NCBI GenBank assembly: GCA_015501055.1
Contig: JADNYV010000370.1
Span: forward strand, 1 to 33,836
Length of the DNA stretch: 33,836 bases
Direction of reading: 5' to 3'
Source of the DNA: Mucidula mucida
Taxonomy: Eukaryota; Basidiomycota; Agaricomycetes; Agaricales; Physalacriaceae
Below, piece after piece: positions 10,358-21,190 of the stretch (positions within the stretch are counted from its first letter, which is position 1; every line of letters starts with the position of its first letter). The position numbers were made by a program, and so were the translations under genes. The notes beneath the pieces were generated by a model, which did not search any database, was not told where the DNA came from, and saw nothing but the letters and a program-made list of their open reading frames with translations.

Positions 10358-12690
10358 ATGGACGGCGGAGGCAGTCAAGCAAAAGGCCGATTTTGGAAAT
10401 TCGGCTCAATTTGGCAATCCCGTGCTTCTCAACTCCCACCACCACCAGCTTGCTCGTCGTCGACGACGGCGACGACGACAGTCTTTTCAGCGATGTCGAG
10501 CCCGTCGCACCAGTCGACCCGCTCGATGAGCTCGAATTTGCAGCTCCCCACGGGCCCCGGAGCCGACTTGAAACGGCAGCGAAGGATGACCAGTCCATCG
10601 GCCACGTCGTTGACACTGGTGAGCAGGCCCCATGTAGACCGTGAGCATAAAATAAATTCCTTTGGCTGCAGCCCGAGAAGACATCCCCGGCGGGGCGACC
10701 GCCATCGCCTTTACGGAACGAATTCATACCCAACACGTTCACGGGAATCGACATGGATGCCGAATCAGAAGCAGGCGACGACGACGACGAAGAAGAGGAC
10801 AACCGGTGGATGCGCTCGCCGTCGCCGTCTTCGTCCATGTCGCAGATCGCAGCCACTTTTGCGCAGCGCATGGGCACCTGGATGTCCCCTGCAAAGTCGC
10901 CTAATGGACTGCCCACCGATGCTGAGCTCGAAGCCGAGGCAGAACGCGAGCGAGAACGCAGCCGACGCGAGGCAGAGCGTATTCTGACTGAAGAGGCGGC
11001 CGGGCGCAAGCTGGTTGAGGATCGGGTGCTTGCGATGCTGGAGAGTACGCGATCCTTGCCTCCACCGCCATCGCGCTCACAGACGATGCCGAACCCGCCG
11101 TCACCAGCGTCATCCCAGAAGGACGGGCTCTGGTCGGTTGTCAAGAACAAGCTGACACCGACCAAGGAGTTGACGCCTGCTCAGCAGGTGATACAGGAGA
11201 CAAAGGCAAGGGACAAGAAGGGCTCCAAGGGAAAGGAAAAAGCATGGCCTGCGAATACCTCAAACAAGTTTAGCGATCCTGCCTTTCTCAATCTAAACTC
11301 GACGCTCCCGACGACACCTCCACCGCGACGTCCCGTCTCTTCCCCGAATGTTTCTCCCACCCCTTCACGTCCCAGTCCAACCATTCCGCCGCCTAATCTG
11401 TCACCCTCTCCTATGCGTACTGGAGACCCATCATCTGTCTCGTCGCCCTCTCGCGAGGCACCTCCACTTTACGCGCAGTTTGATGCCAACGGTACTCTAG
11501 ATGTGCACGTTACACTGCTTACTATCGCCAAGCGCTTTGAAAAGCTCGAGAAATGGACTGTGGGCCATGTTCGCGCTCTCGAAGAGCGTATGAGCGACGT
11601 GGAACGGTGGTTGGTGGATAAAGAAAAGGAAAAAGAGGACGAACAAGTTTCCATACATGAAAAGGAAAAGGACACCCATGATTCGGCGAAAGACGTTCAG
11701 GAAATTCGCGAGGAGCTTTCCGAGATGCAGAGTCGGGTAGGAGAGCTTGGACGTGAAATGGCCAAGATTGCTACCGCGCCTGCTAACCTGTCGTCGGGAC
11801 CCACCAGGCAGTCGGCCGAAATAATTGCTCCTCAGCTGACTTCGTCGACCATGGTTACTCCCCACCACAATAGATACCAGTCTCAGCAGGCGACGATCAG
11901 CCCGCCTCTCGGGTCCGCAAAAACGTCTGCTAGCCGGCTGCCATATCCCACAGGCGACTACGCTTCACCGCCCGACAGCACAATCATACCACAAGGATCC
12001 TTTTCACCTCCAGTATCCCCACCTCCTCACTCGCGCGCCGTCTCCATTTCGGGTTTGCCTAATCCTGCGGCATCGACATCGTCCATGTCTTCAACATCAT
12101 CGGTAACTTCAGCCACAACTTCAGCCACGAGCGGCTTGCCACCGCCTTCCATCTCCTCTTCGCGTCGTACCAGTATCAGTCCTACCCCCACCCCAAGGAA
12201 ACGGTATACTGTGGCGCTTGGAGGTCCTATTGTCCCACCGCATGAGCCAGAGGAGCAGCAGAGTATCGGGCGGGCATTCTTTTCAGAGAGCCCTGGAGCC
12301 GTGAGTGACGATGAGAAGGGTAAGGACGAGGAGGACGATGACGACGACGATTTTGGGGAGGAGACGATTGGGAAAAAGTCGAGTGCGCGCATGTTGAGCG
12401 AGACGTCGCCGCCGCCGAGTCTCAGTGATCGACGGGCACGGACACAGTCAGTGTATGGCTTTTCGTCGCTGCAGACGCCGACGGCGCCGTTGACGCCGCG
12501 TGTGCGGTCAAAGTCGAGCGAGCGGAGCTTGAGTCTGTCGAGCAATGCGAGTATTGGGGCGGGGACGTTTGTGGATCCGTACAAGGTGCGGCAGCAGACG
12601 ATGAGTGCGAACAAGGTGGCAATGCCCAAGCCGATTGGCAAGGTGCCGATTGGGCAACTTGTGGCGTTCTTTGATGGGGATAAGAAGTGA
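10358..12690 (+). CDS. Large disordered Ser/Pro-rich protein with central coiled coil
   Basis: Two exons (10358-10618 and 10672-12690, intron 10619-10671) give 759 residues. The start is the first ATG in the exon-1 frame (MDGGGSQAKGRFWKFG). The phase of the canonical GTGAGC...TGCAG intron selects this frame over a competing open frame in exon 1. Most of the protein is low-complexity Ser/Pro/Thr with acidic patches (DDDDEEED, EEDDDDDDFGEE). Two charged helical segments are likely: the E/R-rich stretch around ELEAEAERERERSRREAER and the region from LLTIAKRFEKLEKW to ELGREMAKIA. The latter contains EERMSDVERWLVDKEKEKED and is the most probable coiled coil. The C-terminus ends in a basic patch followed by VGQLVAFFDGDKK-like residues (actual: IGQLVAFFDGDKK). 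I do not recognise a named family; scaffold or cytoskeletal functions would be guesses. The frame is intact throughout. Confidence 0.85.
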
Positions 12691-13084
12691 TTGTAGGACG
12701 TTTTTCTTGATATGACCTTGATGATTTACTTTACTTATACATACCCTAGCGATTCATTAAAGTTTATATACCTAGTAGTTTTTCGATGTTTATATCTTTG
12801 ATTCCCTTTCAGCTTTTGTTGCCTTTTGCCTTTTGTTGTTTGTGCGATGGTCGAGGTGATGTCGACTCTAGGGCGGCGTCGAGGATATGCGAATTACCGC
12901 TTATCGTCCATGTAAAGGTGTAGTGAAAATTTTGGTCGCGGCGAGGAATACGAACACCGCGATTCGTGACACACTCGTAGGTCCGCGGATTTGAGGGGAG
13001 ATGGCTCTTGCTTTTAGTCCTGAGTTGGAGCGAATTCCGTGGACAGGCAAGTATCTTGACGCAAAAACTCTGCAATCAGTGCAG
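12691..13084. other. 3' flank and spacer before tRNA-Glu
   Basis: T-rich 3' untranslated sequence after the coding region. On the minus strand it contains T5 at 13063-13067, a probable Pol III terminator for the adjacent tRNA. Confidence 0.5.
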
Positions 13085-13156
13085 TTCGGATACGGGGAAT
13101 CGAACCCCGAGCTAGCGCGTGAGAGGCGCTAATGTTAGCCGTTACACCATATCCGA
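13085..13156 (-). tRNA. tRNA-Glu(CTC): tRNA-Glu(CTC), copy 1
   Basis: The minus strand folds as a standard 72-nt tRNA. It has a perfect 7-bp acceptor stem (TCGGATA / TATCCGA), discriminator A, and anticodon stem AGCGC/GCGCT enclosing loop CTCTCAC with anticodon CTC. The T-arm CGGGG-TTCGATT-CCCCG is fully paired. There is no intron, and CCA is not encoded. T5 at 13063-13067 lies 18-22 nt downstream and is a likely Pol III stop. It decodes GAG. Confidence 0.95.
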
Positions 13157-14275
13157 GTTAGCTTGTGTCAGCTCCAATCACCTCTATGCTTTCTTGGTCT
13201 ACCACGACCCTGACCACAAATTGCAGAGAAAAAGAGTCAGTGTGATAGTGGATAGTTGGGTAGTAGTAGTAGCAGCATGTGGTTGCACTCAATTCAAAGG
13301 AAAGACGAAAGGCCCAAACTTTTCGCTGCATTATGCTCGGTAATATAAGCCTCGCCCATCTCTTTTTTCAGCATAAGGGCCTAGGTCTTTGTCTCTCTTT
13401 CCTCTGATATGCGTAGAGCAAATTATGGCCATGCTCTAGCTTTTGTGCTTTCCAGAAGACTTAGAGGGTTGAAAGTACCCTATACGCCGGAGCAGAGCCG
13501 TGTAAACTAGTTGCGACCAGTATCATGTCTGTCAGCAAGAGTGAAATCTGACATACTTCACGAGCACGGTAGTTGCGTTCAGGAGCGAGATTCGGACTAA
13601 ATGCGCGTCTGGTAAGTGGGCTATGATACGCGTGTGCGCCACGCTCATGTTCATGTGAGGGTTAGCTGAGGCAGGAGATGGAGAATCAGTTACATAGATC
13701 AGCTCACTCGCGCGTGCGGAAAATAGTATGCAGTGACCTCTGCCGCTCGGAAAGATAGGCTTCGATGTTCAACAGTCGTTGTCTTCATCAAACTGGATAC
13801 CGTCCGAGGTTTTGAACAAAAGTCTGCAGCAAGCTACTCAGTCTCGTTAACCCGACTCTGGGAGATGGATCTTCTCTGTGTAGTACTAAAGCAGTGCGCA
13901 AGCATTGTTCACGGTGCCAGATGAATGGCCGTGTAAGTAGAGAAAGTCCCAGCAAAAGCCAGAGAATATGACCTACAAGCGGGACTCGGAGAAAGAGTGG
14001 AAAGGCTACATATGCAAGGCACGTTTAGTCAACAACCACTAGGCATGGACATAGTAGTCCTTACATATGTGTATACAAGATGCATTGATACAAGTGTGGC
14101 TTATCATCAAACGCGCGGCTAAGCCGAGGAACGTTAAACGCGACACAACCGATCGTGCTTGACTCCGAGTCGTGGGAAATACTTAAATTACAGTATTCAT
14201 TCGAGACTCGAGAGTAAGATGATGTAGCTCTGCGCCGCTGACTCTACAACAAAAAGAGAAGCTTTTCCTCGATAA
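13157..14275. other. Spacer between the two tRNA genes
   Basis: 1.1 kb with no open frame carrying a motif and no recognisable mobile element. The T-run on the minus strand at 14251-14255 fits a Pol III terminator for copy 2. Confidence 0.5.
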
Positions 14276-14347
14276 TTCGGATATGGGGAATCGAACCCCG
14301 AGCTAGCGCGTGAGAGGCGCTAATGTTAGCCGTTACACCATATCCGA
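14276..14347 (-). tRNA. tRNA-Glu(CTC): tRNA-Glu(CTC), copy 2
   Basis: Same structure and anticodon as the copy at 13085-13156, identical except one base. The last T-stem position is A instead of G, so the closing pair of the T-arm becomes a C-A mismatch. The acceptor and anticodon stems are perfect. T5 on the minus strand at 14251-14255, 21 nt downstream, would terminate transcription. The two copies share orientation and lie 1191 bp apart. Confidence 0.93.
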
Positions 14348-15320
14348 TATGCATCATTCCGAGCTTTGTATATCAGGACTTTTGGGCGTTTCCATCTTAT
14401 CCTCTCTCTTCCATCATCTTCGTTCCTACCGGATCTTATGTTCATAAGATCGGCTCGATAGCGATGTTGTGGGTGAAAAAATAAAAAAAGAAAGAAAACC
14501 AAAAAAGGAAAGAGAGGAAGAAGAAAAAGGGAGAAAGAGAGCGACTGAGAGTCTGATACATTTACGTTGCAAGCCATATGTTCCATACCATCACAAAGCT
14601 CCGTTTGGGAATTTTTACGGGGTCAGTAGCATCAGCAGCCGTTAGCAAACGCTGATAGCTGTCGGGAGCGGGAAATTCGTGAGAGATTGCCTTTTTGGAA
14701 CGCTAGTGGATGGCGTTTTCCGAAAGTCATGAAAGTCACCGGTCTGCCACATTGCCGAGTCCATTTACTGTCTCAATAAGGAAAAAGGGTCCTTGCCTCG
14801 TCGAAACCATGCGAGGCAGAACAATGGATTTGGTAGAAGTCGGACTAAGATAATAAGGTAGGCTATGAAATAACATGACGAGCTGCGGCTGCAGGTATTT
14901 CGCGTGGTCCACAACTTCTCTTTTTTGGACTGTTGGCTTGACGTCCCGCACATGCGCGAACACTTCGCTCACCACAGTCGCGGCATGCATACTGGCATCG
15001 ATACCATGCCTGTCTACCGTTACAACCACTCTCACGCCCACAGCGTCGACAAGCTCGCTCCTTTCTCTCCTTTTTGTTTGGTTGATCGGGTTGTGCTTCT
15101 AACGCGCGCTTGCGGCTTAAGACCACCATCGGATTGACCGGAGCTGGCGTTGATACATCCGATGCCGGATACAAGCTCCTGGTCACGGTAAGTTAGAAGG
15201 AGATCAACCCTGAGAATTCAGAGACTCGACATACCCTGCACTATGAACTTGTGGCGCAATTGGCAAAGACGTTGTAGACATTGACATAGACTCTGTAGAT
15301 CCTGAAGAAGTTGATCTAAA
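14348..15320. other. Spacer with purine tract; one unexplained open frame
   Basis: A 70-nt A/G-rich tract lies at about 14473-14542. A minus-strand open frame of 101 codons (14736-15041) has reasonable composition (VRVVVTVDRHGIDAS) but no known motif, no clear introns and no promoter, so I do not call it. It sits just beyond the 3' end of the transposase-like gene, where an element end would be expected. No terminal repeat was found by eye. Confidence 0.4.
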
Positions 15321-18300
15321 TCACCAATGAATTAACATGATACAAGATGTCCATCTGTGAGAAACGTACGGCTGATTTCCATGTGTGATTTCCATGTTCT
15401 CATCAAGACTCTGATAGCCCTGGGTGACGCGATGAGGAATCAGCGGACCTGAACTGGTGGCGATAATCTTCTTGGATCGCTTTGGATCATGTAGTCGTTG
15501 TTGGAGAGGCTGAGTCTTGCTAAATGCCTGCGAGAGTGATAACCAAGTATTCGCATTAGATTTCCAGTCGCCACTGAAGTAAGCCGTAAGCTGTTCCGAA
15601 AGCTTTATGAGGTATAAGCATAGGTACTACATAGATTAAACGAAGATACCTTATAGAATATGTCCGGGTCATTGTGAGCACGTCGGTTCCAGACCTGGAC
15701 TGCCTTCGAATGAATGTTGCCGCTTGTTGACGTGAAGTCAGAACATGTTCGCATGAGTTCGCTGAAGAGCTTCCGTTCGACGGCAGTATGTAGAGGTAGC
15801 ACCGCCTTGCTCGTTCCCTGTAGGCGTGCGAGATAGCCCTGCTTTTGTTTACCATCGAGAGTTGTATCGAATGGCTGCATGCATGCTTCTATCCGTGTAG
15901 ACTCTGGGATACGGAGAATCCCCACCTCCTCAGTGGTCTGTTGATAGAGATTACCGTTTACCCAGGAAGGATTGCTTGGTTTCGTATTAGAAAAGCGTTC
16001 GGAAAGGGTGATCTCCAGCTCTTGAATTTCGTTCGTAAGCCATATTGAATCGTGTCCACGGTACTTCTTTCCCGTTGAGTTGTAGGTACCAACCTATTAT
16101 AGAATTATCAGAGCACTTCAAGAAGGCAAGTTCATGTTTGTACTTACAAGAAGATTATGCCGCAACACGAAGTCAAGTAAGCATGCTCGCATGTGACGAA
16201 CTGACACCCCGCTTGTTGGAAGTCGAGAACGGAGGTGTGTATGAACACCACCTTCAGTCATGTTGGTTCCTCGAATACAGCGATAGATAGGCAGACCATT
16301 CGCCTCAGCATCAAGTCCGATGCAGTAGTACAGCGTGACTCCAGGAGGATCAGAGACATACCCATTCCGTACGAGGTCAAGAATGTTCTTTGCCGTCTGC
16401 CAAGCAGATGCATTGAAGAGCGGCAGGCCCGTTTTAGCATCTTTCAGTGCCCCCCAAGTATGCAAGACATCGTACACCAATGGATAGAGCACTTCTGGGG
16501 GAGGAATGGTACGGCGACAGTGGCGCCACAACCAGGCGGACTTGTAGCGGAGCATATCCTCCCATTTCAGATTCTTCGTCCGGAGCCACACTTCAATGCG
16601 AGCTTTATCCTTGATATTAGGAATAAAAAGCGCATCACGAAACGCCTGGGCAAATGGGATACGTAGGCCGTGGACTCGTGATATATAAATCATGTCGAGT
16701 AGATGAAACGCATCCTTGAGAACTCGACTACGCACAAGGTGAGCGTATTCTCCAATGGTACATCACGAGATCCAAGCAACGCTTCAATCTCTTTGCTGTT
16801 CAGGTCCGCCAAGGCCGGTATGTGCTGATCCAAATCGGCTAGTTGACCTGGATCGGAAACGAGGTCGCATTGACGAAGAAGTTCCCCAAGACTGATAATA
16901 TCATCATCCGGCACACCCATCATCGGAATAGACGATGTTGTCTGGGTTATAGTTGGGGTTGAGTCAATAGGATAGGGCCCGGAAGATCTGCTGGAGCAGA
17001 TGGCGGCGGTGGCAGCAATGGTGGCGGAAGCGGTGGCGGCGGTGTAACGTCTACGATGCGAACATGACTGCGATGACATACCACATCAAAGGGTACCTCG
17101 CCAAAGCTATTTAGTGCGCGTTTGTGATGCTGGCTCATGATGGTACCAGGAACAACCACCTCAGATACGGTGATCGCAATACGTGTCGGTGTGAGATTGA
17201 TTTCATCGACATGTTCGCTTGAAGTGAGAGCTCGGATGGAACCACGAGCAACAATTTTAGAGTTCGTATCATTGAGTATGACGACTGATGAGCCGGCGGG
17301 CGTGGTGGGGGACAGAGGAACGGGCACGGGAGTTTTGTTAATCTCGTTGAATAGCTGTAAGGCAACCTGCGCGTCGCAAGCAGCATATTGAATTTGAGCA
17401 GTGGTAAGATCCCGGTCGGTCCAGTTGCTGCTGATCCTTTCTGCTCGATTCTTGGGTAAACATTGGTGTAAGAGCTGAGCGGTGAGGTCGGCCAGTGAGA
17501 TTCGTGCATTTGTGATAAGGAAGCGTGCTTTGGCAAATGAGGCGAGGTCAATGCCGCCCGTGAAGGAGTTACGCGGCTGATTAGCCGCCGTCTCGAGCTG
17601 CTTTAGATCTCCGTTTACAAGGTGACCTGCCTTGAGTATTCGGTCATTCCGGAGGAAGCTCAGAAGCTGCTGGGGCAAGCGTCCAGCAGCAAGCATTTCA
17701 CCGATCTGAGAAGAGCAGAATCAGTTTGACAGAACGTGACTTGAGCGAGAGAAGTAACCTACAAGAAGAATGTATATATGGTTATCATATGCAATCTGTA
17801 CCACCGCTGTTGAGCCACGGCCAGTAACTCGACCGCCGGGGCCGGTCTCAACATTCCACTCAGAGTCGAATCCAACAACAATATAACCACCATCATCTGG
17901 TACATCGTCCATAATCGCACGTATTGTGTTATCAATGGCAGGAACGGAATCAAGCACAGAAGTTGTCACTTCCGCATCAATGGAAAAGACAGGAAGATCA
18001 GAATGTTTCTCGACGGCGGTGACACTTTCAAGTAATGACTTGAAGATGCCCTCAAGCATAGCCTTGTCGCTGATGTTATCGGTATAGAACACCTCGGGCT
18101 GCTCATGTCCATACAACTCCAACGACTCGGCCATCTTCTTCAGCGCGTCAGTGAACTGCGAATGCGATTTAGTCGCAACAAACACGCAGACGCGTATCTC
18201 TCCTTTCTCGTTCGTAACTGTAAGCAACGCCGTGAAGATCGCTACACCATCCACTTTGAAAACGTGCTTCGCGAGCTATTAGGATTCGACTTTAGTTCAA

Positions 18301-19978
18301 TTTTGATGTAGAGATGATATAACGCGTACCTTGTGACTGTGGTCTATCGCACATACACGTCCCGAGAGCATCGCAGTGTATTGATTGAGGATGTGTTCGA
18401 AATGTTCGATGAGGGCATCGTACACATCACGCAACCACTGGCCGCTAGGTACAAAGCCATGAAATCCATTATCCGAGCGATCCTCAAACACAGGGAACGG
18501 TAGATACGTCTTGCCCGGGAGATTCATGGAAAAAATCTTTGAATGAAGGTACTGTAAGCGGAGCTCATCGTAACGCTTCAGGTGCTGCATCCGGAACATG
18601 TCTGCAACCTGATGCGCACCCATCCCGCTCTGAATACATGATCGCAAGACACCAAGTGCGTGTAACGAGAGGCTGCTTCGCCAGGTAAGATGTGCCGGGA
18701 ATTGAGCAGCGAGCGAACGTGGTAGTTGTCCAATAATTCGAGAGTCCCAGCTACGAAACGTTTCTGACACGTTCCCCTGCATTCATAGCTATATCCGATG
18801 ATCCAAAACGTGTGATCCGTCTCGACGACACGTCGAGGACGGCGCACAACGCCGCCTCGGTTTAGCTTAACGTGGCAAAGAGGACATGCAATTCCCGTTG
18901 GTAGTAAGTTGTCGGGGTCCCACAAGAAGAATTTGGGCAAGAAGAGATCACCTGGTCGCAGGTTTGGTTTATCGAGACGAAAGAATGGGGACTTTTGTGG
19001 CACCCAGAAGGTTTCGGCGGTATACACATTTGAGCGCCCTGAGAGTCCTTTACGTGTCTTCTCAATTGAAGAAATGGCATTATCGAGGGCGGTTTGAAAC
19101 CAACGCGGATATGGGCAACGCTTGCGCCTCTTATTCGTTGATTCTTCTCCTTCCTCCTCCTCCTCATCACTCTCATCATCTTCCCCAATACCCTCGGCGG
19201 CAAGCGAGTCGATGGAAGGTGCATCGCGAGAAGTATCGCCAATGAACTGCAGAGAATCACCCTCCAAGGGTTCCGATATTGGCATTGGATGCTTGGATAG
19301 TGTCCTGCTCGGCCCAGTCCCAGCACTTCGCCGCACGTTTGCAAGCACCGACCGCAATGTCGTTGCCGCCGTTTGGTCAATGTCACGAGCCGGCATTGGT
19401 GCGCGCGCCGGGGAGGACGACGCGCATTCAGTCGATAGCGAAGGGGCAGCTAACGACGCGGATACCGGAGAGCCAGGACAACGTGGAGGAATTGCTGATA
19501 TTGGTGGAGGAGGAGACCTCGAAAGGGAAGAGGAAGAGGAAGAGTTTGAAGGGAAATCTTGCTGATCTAGGGCTGCATTAGCGTGTCGTCGGTCCCATTG
19601 TGCGCTTCCGGGGCCAATACCAGGCACATGCTGTACCAAATGTGTAAACAAGCTTGTACACGGTATCAATAAACAGAAGTATGCACATACCAGGCCTGAA
19701 ATGGCATACGCGGATGGCCCGCGTGCTTCACGCTCCGCCTGCGCCTCTCTCTGTGCACGTTGTCTGTGTCCTGTACCCTTCGGACGTCCAAGTTTCGGTG
19801 CATCCGATGATGTGCCTGTCGCTGACGGTGTCGGTGGCTCTCTGGGGCAATTCTTCGACCCCTTCGGACGACCGCGACGAGCCGGTTCTGGTGATACTGC
19901 CGTAGAGTGCTCAAGCCCTTGCTCGCCATCTAGAGGCTCCGGCACAGGGGGTTGATAGAACTGGATTTTGAACGACAT
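15321..19978 (-). pseudogene. DDE transposase-like protein with embedded DEDDy 3'-5' exonuclease, AT-hooks and Cys-rich domain; two frame lesions
   Basis: Exons 19978-19691, 19630-18331, 18275-17763, 17705-17082, 16941-16148, 16093-15650 and 15602-15321 are all joined in phase 0. Order along the protein: two AT-hooks (RRGRPKGSK, KLGRPKGTG); an acidic linker; a CPLC...C-x3-C domain; a helical region; an RNase H-like core with first Asp in CAIDHSHK and second Asp in VFYTDNISDK; an exonuclease domain (separate entry); then a block with RGTNMTEGGVHTHLRSRLP, whose Glu (16253-16255) is the likely third DDE residue. The conserved tail includes LRHNLLVGTYNSTGKKY. One base is missing near the T run 18761-18763 and another near 16757. 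With both allowed for, the exons total 1416 codons. Intron 16942-17081 is long (140 nt) and spans a Pro-rich open stretch, so that junction is less certain. Similar proteins seem widespread in Agaricomycetes; this copy looks decayed or mis-sequenced. Confidence 0.72.
17340..17905 (-). other. DEDDy exonuclease domain inside the transposase-like gene
   Basis: RNase D/WRN-type 3'-5' exonuclease fold. Exo I is FDSEW at 17856-17873 (D-x-E). Exo II is HLVNGDLKQL, with Asp in 17608-17619. Exo III is YAACD at 17373-17387 (Y-x3-D). All four metal-binding acids and the Tyr are present. Intron 17706-17762 (GTAGGT...CTCAG) interrupts it in phase 0. The domain lies between the DDE second Asp (18075-18086) and Glu (16253-16255). 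In hAT-type transposases an unrelated helical insertion occupies the comparable place. Confidence 0.8.
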
Positions 19979-20220
19979 GCCGGGGACAATCGCAACCGAA
20001 AAAGGACAGCAAAATGATTTTAATTAGGTTCAAGCAAAGCGCGTTGAAGAACGTAAAATAACGACGCGTTGTTCTCGCGTTGTTGGTGATGGCCTGGTGA
20101 TGGCAGTCGTGGTAGTAAGCAGGGATGAAAAGAAGTTAGGGGCCTTCAACCGAAAAGGGTATATTACTAATTAATCGGTAATCGCTAACGGTAATGGCCC
20201 CCAACACCGATAGCGAGCCG
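19979..20220. other. Upstream flank of the transposase-like gene
   Basis: Presumed promoter or 5' element flank. It contains the iterated words CGGTAATCGC and ACGGTAATGG (20175-20197), which could be subterminal repeats, but no matching inverted copy was found beyond 15321. Confidence 0.35.
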
Positions 20221-20367
20221 CATATCGAAATGAAATCGCATAGACGTAAAACACCTGGAATCGACAAGAGGAGCTCACATATCTCCCTCACGCTCTTGTT
20301 ACTGTTTTGTTGAGCTCCTCTTGTCGATTCCAGGTGTTTTACGTCTATGCGATTTCATTTCGATATG
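20221..20367. repeat. 57-bp perfect inverted repeat
   Basis: Bases 20221-20277 are the exact reverse complement of 20311-20367, with a 33-bp spacer. The arms run inward from CATATCGAAATG to GAGGAGCTCA. A second copy of the right arm is at 20416-20472 because of the overlapping tandem duplication. The transcript or single strand could form a very stable hairpin. Confidence 0.95.
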
Positions 20368-20494
20368 CCCCCTCGACAGGCCGCTGCCACCCTCACGCTC
20401 TTGTTACTGTTTTGTTGAGCTCCTCTTGTCGATTCCAGGTGTTTTACGTCTATGCGATTTCATTTCGATATGCCCCCTCGACAGGCCGCTGCCA
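20285..20494. repeat. 105-bp perfect tandem duplication
   Basis: 20285-20389 and 20390-20494 are identical, each running from CCCTCACGCTC to CCGCTGCCA. Each unit contains one right arm of the inverted repeat. 105 is a multiple of three, so open frames cross both units, but no gene is supported. Perfect identity points to a recent event or an assembly artefact. Confidence 0.95.
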
Positions 20495-20739
20495 ATGCCT
20501 GCAATTCGAGGTCTATGCCACATTCCCGTTAATCTGCCCTCCGATGTTATCTCCGCCAATCATGCTGGAAACGTGGTAAACCTGATATGCGTGACGTAGC
20601 ATCCATGGTTCTCATGACTCACAAAACTAGCAACGTGTGGGGATGTAGCATGTACCGCTCTCCATTCCCTTCTTCCCATCCTCTTTTGCTGAGGCACTAT
20701 CCGCTCGACTTCAAGTACTGCGAAATCCGTGCCTCATAG

Positions 20740-21190
20740 ATGTCTACGCCCATCGCCGCCGTACTCGTAAACGCGTGGATCATCGGGATGCGGTTCCTCC
20801 CCGGGCAAGTCTGCCTCGTGTCAGTCAAAGATCCCTCGGGGCGCGACTTGACCATGTACTTTAAATCCCGCAAAGACCGTGAGTTATGCTCATTCCTTGT
20901 GATAACGTCTGCTCTAACGGCTCGGCTTAGACGTGGCCAGCGCTTATAACAAGGTCGGGATTTATACGCCTGTGTATAATCGATTTTTCTTCGCTGACGA
21001 TCATGATAGCCCCTATATGGACAAACCACTGAATTTTGGGAGGAATGCGCTCCCAGAGCATGACACACCCTCAATCTCATCATTTCGTTATTTGCTGTCG
21101 CGCTTGCTGTCATCCTGCTTTCGTTCGCTCCATAGATTACGATACTCAGTCGTCTTGTTACCCTGTAGATTCGCTCCTTTCGATACATAG
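20740..21190 (+). CDS. Small hypothetical protein, two exons
   Basis: The ATG at 20740 opens 20740-20878. The intron 20879-20930 (GTGAGT...CTTAG) then leads into 20931-21190, giving 132 residues in one frame. The first exon reads like a folded protein (WIIGMRFLPGQVCLVSVKD), and the spliced junction gives SRKDHVASAYNKVGIYTP. The last 35 residues are Ser/Leu/Arg-rich and may instead be intron or untranslated sequence. No family recognised. It is downstream of the 105-bp duplication. Confidence 0.35.

Noticed and set aside
10242..11165. 307-codon minus-strand open frame
   Set aside because: Antisense to the Ser/Pro-rich gene; its Ser/Arg runs mirror the GC-rich coding repeats on the other strand and it has no motif.
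12027..12641. 204-codon minus-strand open frame
   Set aside because: Shadow of the plus-strand coding exon, with poly-Ser mirroring an acidic DDDDDD stretch.
16942..17081. A third frame lesion in the Pro-rich part of the transposase-like gene
   Set aside because: A GTATGT donor and CCCAG acceptor bridge the two frames in phase 0, so an intron is the simpler reading, though long for this locus.
18886..19565. Plus-strand open frames with poly-Ser
   Set aside because: Antisense shadows of the acidic linker in the transposase-like gene.
14639..20197. Terminal inverted repeat CCGTTAGC flanking the transposase-like gene
   Set aside because: Only 8 bp match, with no extension and no target-site duplication; expected by chance over 5 kb.
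20285..20494. CRISPR-like array
   Set aside because: Two directly abutting 105-bp units without spacers in a fungal genome; a plain tandem duplication.
20307..20599. Open plus-strand frames of 90 and 92 codons across the 105-bp repeats
   Set aside because: Both merely translate the duplicated DNA and lack start context or motif.
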